From the NCBI RefSeq assembly GCF_003255815.1, contig NC_037689.1, positions 50,286,933-50,350,932 of the forward strand: a DNA stretch of 64,000 nucleotides. The letters run 5' to 3'. The position numbers were made by a program, and so were the translations under genes. The first letter of the stretch is position 1. Each line of letters starts with the position of its first letter. The notes under the pieces are model-generated. The model was given only the letters and a program-made list of their open reading frames with translations, was not told the DNA's origin and searched no databases. This DNA comes from Theropithecus gelada (lineage: Eukaryota; Chordata; Mammalia; Primates; Cercopithecidae). Positions 53,819-64,000 of this stretch are shown here, one piece after another.

Positions 53819-54628
53819 TGATATGGTTTGGCAGTATCCCCCCCCAAATCTCATATTGAATTGTACTTCCCATAATCTCCATGTGCAGTGGGAGGGACTC
53901 GGTGGGAGGTGATTGAATCATGGGGCAGTTACCCCCATGCTGTTCTTGTGATAGTTAGTGAATTCTCATGAGATCTCACCTTTTATAAGGGGCTTTTCCC
54001 CCTTTGCTCGGCATTTCTCTCCTTCCTGCTGCCCTGTGAAGAACGTGCCTTTTTTCACCTTCACCTTCCATCATGAATGTGAGTTTCCTGAGGTCTCCCC
54101 AGCCATGCGAAACTGTGAGTCGATTAAACCTATTTTGTTTATAATATTAACGAGTCTTAGATAAAGAAAGTGTGGTACATGTACACCATGGAATACTATG
54201 CAGCCATAAAGAAGAATGAGATCATGTCCTTTGCAGGGACATGGATGAAGCTGGAAGCCATCATCCTCAGCAAACTAACACAGGAACAGAAAACCTAATA
54301 CTGCATGTTCTCACTCATAAGTGGGAGTTGAACAATGAGAACACATGGACACAGGGAGGGGAACAACACACACCAGGGCCTGTTGGGGAGTGGGGTGTGA
54401 GGGGAGGGAGAGCATTAGGACAAATACCTAATGCATGCAGGGCTTAAAACCTAGATGACGGGTTGATAGGTGCAGCAAACCACCATGGCACATGGATACC
54501 TATGTAACAAACCTGCACATTCTGCACATGTAACCCAGAACTTAAAGTAAAAATTTTAAAATAAATATAAAAATAAATTACCCAGTCTTGGGTATTTCTT
54601 CATAGCAGCATGAGAATGTACTAATACA
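53819..54628 (+). mobile_element. MSTA/THE1-type MaLR solo LTR with L1 inserted
   Basis: Begins TGATATGGTTTGGC, includes 'gggaggtgattgaatcatgg' and 'ccagccatgcgaaactgtg', and ends 'gagaatgtactaataca' at 54628. Perfect 5-bp duplication ccagc at 53814-53818 and 54629-54633. An L1 interrupts it at 54158-54576, just before its last 50 bases. Confidence 0.95.
54158..54576 (+). mobile_element. L1PA 3' end, 5'-truncated, inserted in MST LTR
   Basis: 'taaagaaagtgtggtacatg' through 'gagatcatgtcctttgcagg' to the 3' UTR 'taggtgcagcaaaccaccat' and an A-rich tail. LTR sequence 'attaacgagtctt' on the left repeats as 'attacccagtctt' on the right, the target duplication with two mismatches. The 68-codon frame at 54241-54447 is 3' UTR read-through. 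Confidence 0.92.
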
Positions 54629-54745
54629 CCAGCTTTGTTGCTCACTGGCTGTCGGACCTTACCATGTTTTCTGTTTTCCCATCTGTGTCTGAAAATGGTG
54701 GACTAGTTTAGCACACCTTTCAGATCCCAATCTGCTTTACAATCC

Positions 54746-56683
54746 TATGCTGCCAATGGCTCAGAAGCTTTAAATATTATTAGATGTATCATACCTAAAA
54801 GAGTGAGCATTTTGGTTAGTCATTTCCTTTTTGGTTGCTTTGTTCATTTATTTTTAATTTTGGAGAACTAGCAACTGCCACTAGGCATTATGGAAGAGGC
54901 ATTTAGATGATGTCTTCATCATATTAAAAATTCTATCAACGTTTTAACACCACATTCCCCAAGAAGTGTTCCTTAACATGATAATGTGTTACATGTTAAA
55001 AAATTGATTCCACTGTCAAATAAGTTTGGAAACACTGGATTAAGCAAGTGAAAAAAGAGCCATCTTTATGCCATGCTAATTAGGGCTTTAGCATGTTCAT
55101 GAGAATTGAGAATCTACAAGAACCAAGGTATGACACGGCTGCAAAATTTCCTAAATTTATTTGATCACAGAGTAATTTGGGGGTGAAATATTCCAAGGGA
55201 CTAGTGTTCTAAGAGAAGTGCTGAACCCAAAGTGGAAATTAGACCTTTATATTTACACCGTGTTTTTGAAGTGGGGCACCTAACACGGAGGTAAAAACTG
55301 TCATAATTTAAATCCCCTTATGTCTGGAGAAGATTTCTTGCCTATGACAGAAAATCTGACTTTTCCCAACATGAAGAACAGGAAAACCATGGGGAAATTT
55401 CTTACCTGCATAAAGGGACACACTGCAGAGGATTTATCCTTGATGGTTAAACCAACACAGTTCCAATGTGTAATAAGAAGAATAGCCTGCAGATTTGGTA
55501 CCTTAACAGTGGAGATATTTTTAGATATAATTCAATACTTGAATTAAACGCAAAACATAGCTGACTATATAGAAGTGTTGAAAGCTCAGCATTTATACTC
55601 GAGTAAGCAAATTGCAGCATTCTGCACCAGCATCAAATTCTGAGTGTTTTTCACCTAGATATCCTTCTGCAATTCAGCTTAAATGGTAGAAAATTAAATG
55701 TTACATCCTCCCAAATAAAGGTGGACACATAGAAGGCAAGAATGCCAAAGAGATTATTAGAAATTCATGATGACCAACAGGCCAAATTATACCAGAATTT
55801 TTATTTCTCAATAAAACATTTTAGGTAAACAAATATTTATGTCATGCTATTTATACACTCTTTGAAAGTGAAGAGTTTACTTACAAGAACATCTTGTGAA
55901 ATAGAATCCTGTGTTTTGATCTTTGCAGGATAAAAAAATAAATAAATAAATAAATGAAAATGTTGCCTTAAGGCCCTAAAGACAGCCATATGCTTTTGCA
56001 TACATTTTCACAACTCAGCAGCTGCTCACTGAACCTCTTCCATTTCAAGTTTTCCTGTTGACCACTCTCTTCTGCACGGCTTCTGTGACTGCCGGATGGA
56101 AATATTTATGAAAACACTGGGGCAGCCAGGATTGTCCAAGTGTTTTCAAAATGTTTGCTTGGCAAAGAGTTGCTGGCAGGCAAAATGTGCTCCTACAAGG
56201 GTTTTAGTAAGTGTTTATGCCTCCTCAGTGTATTCCATTTGTAAATGTGGGCAGAGACCTAAACTATGCTCTCTGGAAGCTTTAAATGAAGAAACTGAAA
56301 TTCACTTTGCCTTAGAAAGCCTTTGCACCTGCCAATGCTAACTCTTCCAGATCATTTTAATAGATTCATAGGCAGATGCCGTTTTAAACCACCTCTATAA
56401 TCACAGACACAGACTGGGAAACTTTAAGCTTCCCATTATCTCCCTGAAAAGAATCCGTGAAAGTTTTTCCAAAGAATTGTATTTTAAAAAGGGCTAACAG
56501 ACACAATGAGGTAAGTGGTGAGATGTGTTGGGGGAGGTTTCAGACAAGGGGGAAAACCACAGAAGAACTGGAGAATATGATACATTCAAAGACACTATAA
56601 TATGGTGATCATTATTAGAACATTGGTTATCCCATGGGCGAGGCAGGGGATTAGGCTGGAGACATAGGCAAGACCCACATTAC
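54746..56683. other. Unassigned; (AAAT)n simple repeat at 55933-55962
   Basis: No repeat consensus apart from the simple repeat. Plus frames at 55320-55547 and 56096-56341 show no recognised domain or splice context. Confidence 0.45.
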
Positions 56684-56697
56684 AAAGAACTTTCTAA

Positions 56698-57091
56698 GGC
56701 CGGGCGCGGTGGCTCAAGCCTGTAATCCCAGTACTTTGGGAGGCCGAGGCGGGTGGATCACGAGGTCAGGAGATCGAGACCATCCTGGCTAACATGGTGA
56801 AACCCCGTCTCTACTAAAAATACAAAAAAAAACTAGCCGGGCGTGGTGGCGGGCGCCTGTAGTCCCAGCTACTCGGAGGCTGAGGCGGGAGAATGGCGTG
56901 AACCCGGGAGGTGGAGCTTGCAGTGAGCCGAGATCGCGCCACCGGCACTCTAGCCTGGGCGACAGAGCGAGACTCCGTCTCAAAAAAAAAANNNNNNNNN
57001 NNNNNNNNNNNNNNNNNNNNNNNNNNNNNNNNNNNNNNNNNNNNNNNNNNNNNNNNNNNNNNNNNNNNNNNNNNNNNNNNNNNNNNNNNNN

Positions 57092-57125
<34 letters not shown>
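56698..57125 (+). mobile_element. AluYR-type with assembly gap in its poly(A) tail
   Basis: 'ggccgggcgcggtggctcaagc' form (monkey-type) through 'gactccgtctc' and poly(A). Target duplication aaagaactttctaa at 56684-56697 and 57126-57139 is perfect, so both ends of the insertion are present and the gap is inside the tail. Confidence 0.96.
56992..57091. other. Assembly gap, 100 N
   Basis: Exactly 100 N, the usual placeholder for a gap of unknown size, with A runs on both sides. Confidence 0.99.
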
Positions 57126-57133
<8 letters not shown>

Positions 57134-57139
57134 TTCTAA

Positions 57140-57324
57140 ATCACATGCAGGAGTTCACAGAATCATTAAAGGGATTTAAGCAGATCTCTGGTGTGATCTG
57201 ATTTTTAATTTAAAAAAGGCCATTTGTTGAGGGTCTGAAACTATAGTGGAAACTGAGGCAATACTGGACATGAACCAAACAGTATGGAATTGAAAAGTTC
57301 AGGCAAAAAGTGATAATGTTATAC
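57140..57324. other. No feature recognised
   Basis: Short unassigned stretch. Confidence 0.45.
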
Positions 57325-57546
57325 AAATGGAATTATACAACATGCAACCTTTTGAGACTAGCTTGGTTTATTCAGCATGATGTTTGTGATATTTATCCAT
57401 GTTGTTGCTTGTGTCAGTAGTTTTATCCTTTTTAATGCGGAGTAGTATTTCACTGTATTGATGTACCACAATTTATTTATATATTTACCAGTTAAAGGGA
57501 GTTTGGTTTGCTTCCCGTTTTGCGAGATTATGAATAAAGCTGCTTA
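57325..57546 (-). mobile_element. Old L1M fragment
   Basis: 'aatggaattatacaacatgc', 'ttattcagcatgatgtttg', 'gcggagtagtatttcactg' and 'gattatgaataaagctgctt' match L1 ORF2/3' UTR in reverse. Confidence 0.82.
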
Positions 57547-58680
57547 AACAATCACATACAGATGGAACTGTTGTATCCTGACTATGATAGTGGATACACA
57601 AATCTATAAAATGTTAACATTACTGTATTTAATTTTAATTTTAAAATAAAATTTGTAAAAAGCCAAGTTAAGAAAGGGGCAGTGAGACTGGAGAAGAAAA
57701 AGTACAGATAATTCAAAGATGAATTCAACACATTATTTCAGTTTTACTAGGAGACTAGAAAGTTTCAAGAGTAGATTTCAGCAATTGCAAGGACAATAGT
57801 GAGCTTCATTCATTCGCCATTCATTTTCTGGCTTTGATGTGTTTGTAAAAAGAAGAACAATAACAAAAAATAAATAAATAAAAACTATGCCAGATGGCTC
57901 TTGGGGAGTTACTTGCTTCTAATGGTGTTGCTGTTGTCAAGGCATTCTGGGAGAAACACCTTCGCAGTTGATTGAAACACAGCTGCCACACCAGCCCATC
58001 TGGACTCTGCAACTTGCATGACATGGACCCGATAACTTCTTTTATTCGAATAGGCATTCGTAAGTGCCTATACCGTCATTTCTTTTTTTCTTTTTTTAAA
58101 AAGTAACACCTGGGTAAAGAAATAAAAAGGAAAGATCTTGCGTAGAAAAAGCAGCATGCAACATATGGTCTTTTTTTGTCCTTAGCTAAGCTGCATTAGA
58201 AACAGTTCAGAAAAGCCTTGAGATAACACTCCATTAGTAACTCCATATGGGTGAGGCTTGTTGAACCTGGAATCATATATTGAAAAAGGAATTTGGTAAA
58301 AATTTTTGCTTTTAAAAGCAAAAATACTTTGCTTTTAAAGGTTAATATAAATGGGATTGAGAGGCATATTGACTAGGTAAATAGCTATTAATGCTGTCAA
58401 GTGAATTAGTTAATCAGATCTTTTATAAACAGTAGTTTATCAGAAGCTTGTCAGCATATGGGTATTCTACAGAAAGAGAAAATTATGAAATGGTTGAGGG
58501 GACGGCCAAATGCAGGGGCCAGAAAATCAGGTAAAAGCCAAGATACGTGTTTTTCTAAGAGTGACTGTGTGGTACATTCATTGCAAAAGTATTTCAAATT
58601 TGTTGTCTCTCTCCTTATCCACACTCTTTACATGACTTTGCAGCTCCTTTCACTGAGAATTGAAATCTATTTTACTAACC
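57547..58680. other. No feature recognised
   Basis: AT-rich DNA; simple A-rich stretch near 57860-57885. The 78-codon minus frame at 57821-58057 has no domain. Confidence 0.45.
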
Positions 58681-59095
58681 ACTGAAACCTGGGCAGGCTT
58701 TGTGACATGCCTTGTTCAAAAGCAGGGCAAATGATGCTGTGTCAATTTTGAGCCCAAACTTGAAGAAGTCAGGTGTTCTTCCTTGTTCTCTCTTGTGGAA
58801 ATCTGTCCATTCACCACGTGAGCAAGCATGGGCTAGCTTTTCTGGGGAGCATGTGAAACAGATAATTGCCACTACCCACCCCCTCCCCTGCTCATCAAGC
58901 TAAGGTCTCCCTAGACCAGTCAGCACACAGATCTGGCAAAGTGACCTGAGATACATAAGCAAGTTCAGCTGAGATTTGCCAAGCCCAGACCAGATTTGCA
59001 GAACCCAAAGCAACCCCAAAGACTTGTGAGCTAAATAAATGCTTGGTATTTTAAGTTACTGTTTTAGGGTGGTTTGTTACATAACACTAACAGAT
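58681..59095 (+). mobile_element. Old MLT1-type LTR, degenerate
   Basis: The 3' block 'gagctaaataaatgcttggt', 'ttaagttactgttttaggg' and 'tggtttgttacataacacta' is the characteristic end of old MaLR LTRs. The 5' boundary is approximate. Confidence 0.6.
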
Positions 59096-59126
59096 ACCGA
59101 CCTCAAATGACTTCTTCATCTCTCCT

Positions 59127-59620
59127 TGTATTAGTTTCTTATTACCACTGTAACAAAGTACCACAAAGTCAGTGGTACTTACAACAAAACACAAATTTAT
59201 TCTCTTACAGTTCTGTACATCAGACGTCTGCAATCAGTTTCACTGGGCTAAAGTTATGGTGTCAGTAGGGCTGGTTCTTTCTGTAGGCTTTAAGGGAGAA
59301 TCCATTTTCTTGCATTTTCAGCTTCTAGTGGCTGTCTGTATTGTTTGGATTGAGGCCCCTTCCTCCATCTTCAAAGCACAATCTCCAATCTCTGCTTCTT
59401 TCATCATATCTCCTTTTCCTCTGAATCTGACTCCTCCTGTGTCCCTCTTACAAGAACTCATGTGAGTGTATCAGTCCTACATAAATAATCCAGGTTGACC
59501 TCCCCATCTCAAAGCCCTTAATCACACCTGCAAAGTCCATTTTGCCATATTTGGTAACACATTCAGAATCTGGGGATTTGGACATGAATATATTTGGGGT
59601 ACCATTATTCAGCCTCCACA
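59127..59620 (-). mobile_element. MLT1-type MaLR LTR, reverse
   Basis: TGTATTAGTTTCTTATTACC start, 'accacaaagtcagtggt', 'tctcttacagttctgtac', 'cttcctccatcttcaaagc', 'ctgcaaagtccattttgcc' and end 'cagcctccaca' follow a reversed MaLR LTR. Subfamily not determined. Confidence 0.75.
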
Positions 59621-59782
59621 CAACCTTTTCCTTGAAGTGATTGTAGTCATATTCCTTTCCACTTTTAAATTAGCAGTAGAAAGTGTATATATTGGAAGAA
59701 AAATGAAGTCCAAATAAAGTTGTGACAAGATGGGGGAAGGAAAGGATTGTGACCTCAGGTTTAGCTGGAAGAAAAGTAAGCT

Positions 59783-60000
59783 GAATAATAACTAATACTT
59801 ATTGACCTCTTATTTTGGTCTGGAAACTGTTCCAGGCATGTTACATTTAATTTTTATAACTATTAAGGTCTTTTAAGGTAGTTCCTTGCCTTACTGAGGC
59901 TGAGAAATGTATATAACTTGTCTGCAGCTTGTAAGTGGCTGATTTGGAATGTGACCCCAGATCTTTCTGCCCACCAAGCACTTTATCCATTTTGTTTTAT
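59783..60000 (-). mobile_element. MIR SINE, reverse
   Basis: 'ctaatacttattgacctc', 'gaaactgttccaggcatgtt', 'ctgaggctgagaaatg', 'agcttgtaagtggctgattt' follow reversed MIR. Confidence 0.82.
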
Positions 60001-60802
60001 TCAAATCTCTTACTTTCTGAAACTGGTCCCCCAAATTGCAAATCTAATAGTCTACAAGACAAGATTTACACTACAGAAATCTCTCAACGCAAGGATGACA
60101 AACATCCCCTACCTGTAGGATACTGAGAATTCTACTAGAGCGTAATATAACTAGAAGTCAAATGCTTAAGTCAATTTAAATGCTTCTGGATTTTAGCCTA
60201 ATAATCTATCAGAAACAAAAAAGAAAACTTTTGATACTTTTGAACAAACTTTCAGTATTTTGACCCATGGCAAAACTTGTTTTAATTGCCCTATGAATCA
60301 TATTTATTATTATTATAAGATTGCACTCAGCTTAATTTATTTTCAGTTTGGCCTAATTTTCTTTTAGGCAACAAATGTCTAAGTTTGGGTTGGTTTACAA
60401 TTTCCCTGAAAGTTTTACTTTGAGAAGTACATTTGAAGAGGGTTTTTGTTAATGAAGAAAAAGTGCTGCTTCACTGAAAAACATTTCATTTCTAACTGAA
60501 AAGTTAAAAACTTTTCTGACTAAGTATGTGTCAGTGGCAAGGAACACAATTCAAATGCATGGTTAAAGGAAAACAATTTAAATATGTGCATACTAACTAC
60601 CCTTATTTGAAATATTTGCTAATAAAATATTAATGCACAATTGTTACCAAATACCCGACTTCAGTGTATCCTTAAGACATTAAACTATCTTGGAATTGTA
60701 TAACATTAGTAGAAAAGAAGAGAGTACCTTCTACACTGCAGACTAAAGCCCACTGATCTGTTTTGTGGTAGGGTTAAGGTTTTTTTTTTATATATCTCAC
60801 GG
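60001..60802. other. No feature recognised
   Basis: AT-rich DNA without repeat or gene call. Confidence 0.5.
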
Positions 60803-61270
60803 TGTAGTAATTTCCTAGGGCTGCCATAACAAAGTACCACAAACTGGGTGGCTTAAACACCAGAAATTTATCATTTTATAGTTCTTGAGGCTGAAAGTCT
60901 GAGATCAAGGTATTGGCAGGGTTGATTCCTTCTGAGGGCTCTGAGGGAGAATCTGTTCCATGCTTTTTCCCTAGCTTGTAGTGTTTTGCCTGCAGTCTCA
61001 GGTTTCTTGGCTTCTAGATATAACCCTCCAATCTCTGTGTTCATGTTCACATGACATTTTCCCTGTGTGCTTGTCTGTGTACAAATTTTCCCTTTTTATA
61101 CATGTAGTAATCGTATTGGTAATATTAGTGACCCATCCTACTTCAGTATGTATGACCTCATCTCAACCAATTACATCTACAACTTCCCTGTTTCCAAATA
61201 AGATCACATTCTGGGCTATTGGAACTTCAACATATGGCTATTTAGGAGACAAAATTCAGCCTATAATTCT
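60803..61270 (-). mobile_element. MLT1-type MaLR LTR, reverse
   Basis: 'gggctgccataacaaagtac', 'aactgggtggcttaaacacc', 'gaaagtctgagatcaagg', 'tttccaaataagatcacatt' and 'caaaattcagcctataa'. The same type as the LTR at 18745-19176. Confidence 0.8.
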
Positions 61271-62235
61271 TGGTGATAAATACATTTCAAAGCTGAAGCT
61301 TGAATAAAGCTTTAAAACAACAACCAGAAATAAATATGCATCTATCATAATGGTGAGGAAAAAAACATGCTACCATTGAAAAGAGAAGGGACGTTTCAGA
61401 AACACAAGGCTTTAATTTGGGTATAGAAGAAACCAATGGATGTTTGAAGCTGAAAGTTCAAAATATTTTTATTATATAACAAGAATGTAAATTAATAAAC
61501 TTTGTTCTCGGTTTTGTGCAGGCTAGATATTATATCTATCTAAACAAAGATGAGAATAAGTAATAAGGAACAACTCAGTGGCAGAGATAAAATAATATTA
61601 GGATAACTGGCTCATCTATTTATACTCTCTAGCTTCACTTGTATTTCCTCAAAAATCTGTAGCTACCTGTCTATTTTAATCATAAACAAATCTCCCACCA
61701 ATTCACAGTACTAAGCACAATAATAGAAGTTCAAAATGTGGAAGCTTCATACAAGAACAGAATTTTTGATTTAAAAGAAACATGAAAAGCTATCCAGTTC
61801 AATCTTCCTTCTCTTGCCAAAATCCCTATAGAATACCCAGGACATAGTCAGCCACCCTCTGCTAACATTCTTCCAAAGCTGATGCCTGCCAAAGACAAGT
61901 CATTTGATTTGAGATAGTTATTTTTCTTAGCAAAATTTTAATCTTTATAAACTGACCCATTGAAACATATAATGCACTCCAGAACAAGATAGACCATGTT
62001 AATTCATGTTCCATGTTGCAACCCACAAAGCATTTGAAAACCATGGGCATGCGCCTGTAAGGTTTCTCTTTTGGAGTTAAGCACCTCAGTCCCATCTGGA
62101 GGTGTAAGTTTAATCATGTTCTTCTTGATAATGTTCCAGGAGTGTCTTCCCAATGAAGCATATAGTGAGACTGTCACTACCATTGTTTGTGTTCTCTTCA
62201 GTGCACACCAAGATTGAAATCACTATTCTGTACTT
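61271..62235. other. No feature recognised
   Basis: AT-rich DNA. The minus frame at 61862-62095 has no domain. Confidence 0.5.
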
Positions 62236-62249
62236 CAGATCATATTCTT

Positions 62250-62512
62250 TCTTTCTTTTTTTTTTTTTTTTTTTTTGAGAAGGAGTCTCGCTCTGTCACC
62301 CAGGCTGCCCGATCTCGGCGCACTACCTCAGCCTCCCGAGTAGCTGGGACTACAGGCGCCCACTACCGCGCCCAGCTAATTGTTTTGTATTTTTAGTAGA
62401 GACGGGGTTTCACCGTGTTAGCCAGGATGGTCTCCATCTCCTGGCCTCGTGATCAACCCGCCTCGGCCTCCCAAAGTGCTGCGATTACAGGCTTGAGCCA
62501 CCGCGCCTGGCC
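62250..62512 (-). mobile_element. AluY, monkey subtype, internally deleted
   Basis: Poly(T) then 'gagaaggagtctcgctctg' to 'ggcttgagccaccgcgcctggcc'. The segment between 'cacccaggctg' and 'cctcagcctcccgag' is far too short: about 12 and about 38 bases of the right arm are missing. Perfect target duplication cagatcatattctt at 62236-62249 and 62513-62526, so the deletion came before or during insertion or soon after. Confidence 0.95.
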
Positions 62513-62526
62513 CAGATCATATTCTT

Positions 62527-62769
62527 GATTTAGACAAATATGTATTAGAGAAAATGTTAACTTAAAGAATAGTTACAATCTAAATTGGGAGCTCTGAAAG
62601 TGGGAGACTAGCACTTAGGTTTTCAGTTCTATTCTTTCTAAAATTACCTTGATAAGGCTTTTGGAGAAGATTCATTTAGAAGACAGAAAATATAAAAAAG
62701 GGACAACTAAATTGCTGTGCATAACCAAGTAGCAGGAATTTTGCAATAGTCCTTTGGTAGTTCGAGAGA
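62527..62769. other. No feature recognised
   Basis: Unassigned AT-rich stretch. Confidence 0.45.
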
Positions 62770-62925
62770 GAGCTTTTTAAAATTTTCGATACATTATATT
62801 TGTACATATTTATGGTATACATGTGATAATTTGTTGTATGTATACAATGTGTAATGATAAATCCAGGGTATTTAGGATATCCATCACCTGAGTATTTATC
62901 ATTTCTATATATTAGGTGCATTTCA
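62770..62925 (-). mobile_element. L1P 3' UTR end fragment
   Basis: 'gtacatatttatggtataca', 'atgtgataatttgttgtatg', 'ggatatccatcacctgagta' match the last part of an L1 3' UTR in reverse. Confidence 0.8.
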
Positions 62926-63953
62926 AGTCAAGAGGGATATTTTTAATCCCTTTGTAAAAAGAAAACAAATGAAGCATATGCAAAAGGAAAAGCAAAATTC
63001 TGAAATCAGCTTGGAGTGCCAGCTATAACAGCACCAAAAAAAAGGTTAATGCATAGCTTATCTCATGAAAAAGAAAGCAATTTCCCATCCCAGTTTCCAT
63101 AAATTATGAAAAATGAAATACAGTTCTAATTGCTTCAGCTATTACTGCTTCACATCTTATACCATCTGAGAAAGCATTATTGGATACAAAAACCAAGGTC
63201 TTGGTTATTATGTCACATAGGAATAGGAGATGAAGCCCAGGACCTGTATGAGAAAAGAAGTTGAAAATGAGGCCACAGGAAATATCCTGGACACACAAAA
63301 ATATGCATCCACCATGAAAGTGAGTACTAGGAAAAAAATCACTAACAAGGAAACTTTTTTTCTCTACTAGGTTTTACAAGAGCAACAACAACAACAACAG
63401 CAAAAACTCCTCTAAAAAGTCAAAAGCTGTATTCCAGCCAATATAGATTTGGAAAAATAAAATTTAAATTTAAAGCTTCCTAATATCAAAAATATAGCCA
63501 ACTAAAAGCACAGGTTTGTGTTCAAAAGCGGATTAGATGCAATTGAAGAGATAACTAATGATCTAGAAGCTATTTGTGAGAATTAATTGCTCAAAATGGC
63601 ATATACAGAAGTAAAGAGATGGAAAACACATATGTTCCTGAAAGATAAACAAATAGAATGAGTATGCATCTATGACCTCAATGTGACCTAGGCAATATTA
63701 GAGGAAACTGCCTGAGAGATTTCCAGTATAAAGATTTTGATACTTAAAAAAGAAAATCACAAGTCCTGAGAGGAATAAATAAAAATTATTCCACATTTAT
63801 ATGAGTGATATAATATTTAGGACCACAAATAAAAAGTGTATAAATAATTTGAAGATAAAGCTTAAAATACTTGAAGGATATTTTAAAAAGTAAATAGAGT
63901 AGAAAAGAAGAAATAGCAAATAAACGGAGCAACCTGGTAAAGAATTAAAAACA
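62926..63953. other. Unassigned; (AAC)n repeat at 63381-63402
   Basis: AT-rich DNA with one short trinucleotide run 'caacaacaacaacaacag'. No gene seen. Confidence 0.45.
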
Positions 63954-64000
63954 GGCCGGGCGCGGTGGCTCAAGCCTGTAATCCCAGCACTTTGGGAGGC
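63954..64000 (+). mobile_element. AluY, monkey subtype, cut by window end
   Basis: 'ggccgggcgcggtggctcaa' followed by 'gcctgtaatcccagcac', the first 47 bases of a plus-strand Alu with the cercopithecid 'ctcaagcc'. Confidence 0.93.

Larger units (their letters stand above)
53765..54745 (+). mobile_element. MIR SINE split by an MST LTR
   Basis: 53765-53818 ('ggattgggaatcagaaatgc' to 'cttttcccagc') joins 54634-54745 ('tttgttgctcactggctg', 'ttttcccatctgtgtctg') into one MIR when the LTR is removed. Confidence 0.65.

Noticed and set aside
54241..54447. 68-codon frame ('MDEAGSHHPQQTN...')
   Set aside because: L1 ORF2 end and 3' UTR read in another frame, a common artefact.
57092..57125. Poly(A) as a possible independent retrocopy tail
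   Set aside because: The TSD shows that it is the tail of the Alu at 56698.

Overview
The window is AT-rich primate nuclear DNA, almost certainly from an Old World monkey. Six Alu copies carry a diagnostic form in which the 5' end reads GGCTCAAGCC (ggcttgagcc on the opposite strand) instead of the human AluY GGCTCACGCC; two of them also have the 'ccacctcgcccggc' and 'cgtctcggcc' variants typical of cercopithecid AluYR. A young gammaretrovirus-like LTR and a 100-N assembly gap inside an Alu poly(A) tail fit a draft monkey assembly. I found no intact host protein-coding gene, tRNA, rRNA or CRISPR array. The window looks like an intergenic or deep intronic gene desert whose recognisable content is transposable-element sediment.

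Layout. 1-4.3 kb: AluYR, an MLT1-type LTR hit by an ERV1 solo LTR, a U2 snRNA fragment, an unresolved ERV-like block flanked by an old ~200 bp duplication, an L2 end, and a second ERV1 solo LTR. 5.3-13.1 kb: an old L1M with a younger L1 nested in it, then a near-full-length L1PA on the minus strand with a large internal deletion and a dead ORF2. 13.5-20.1 kb: L1 3' end, MaLR LTRs, and a MER5A split by an LTR. 20.1-20.6 kb: a compact solo LTR with U3 direct repeats and a perfect 4-bp target duplication. 21.4-26.2 kb: two head-to-tail AluYs, an MLT1 LTR, older Alus and two L1s, including a templated insertion and a perfect 83-bp tandem duplication. 26.2-26.6 kb: non-repetitive sequence with an exon-like minus-strand segment. 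28-30 kb: L1M broken by MER2 and by a 5'-inverted L1. 30-42 kb: mostly unique AT-rich DNA with MIR, L2, MER20, hAT and two Alus. 42-48.5 kb: a stack of L1s with Alus and a 7SL-derived fragment. 49-64 kb: sparse, with an AluY, a four-layer MIR/MST/L1 nest, the gapped Alu, several MLT1-type LTRs, an internally deleted Alu, and a final AluYR cut by the window edge.

Nothing forms an operon or pathway. The functional information is historical: target-site duplications (TSDs), nesting order, internal deletions and duplications. The observations most worth following are the young LTR at 20109-20597, the copied Alu/L1 junction at 24161-24318, the exon-like segment at 26401-26564, the perfect tandem duplication at 25869-26034, and the repeated pattern of L1s that keep their 5' end but lose internal sequence. 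Family names are from memory of consensus sequences and need a RepeatMasker run; where I am unsure I say so.
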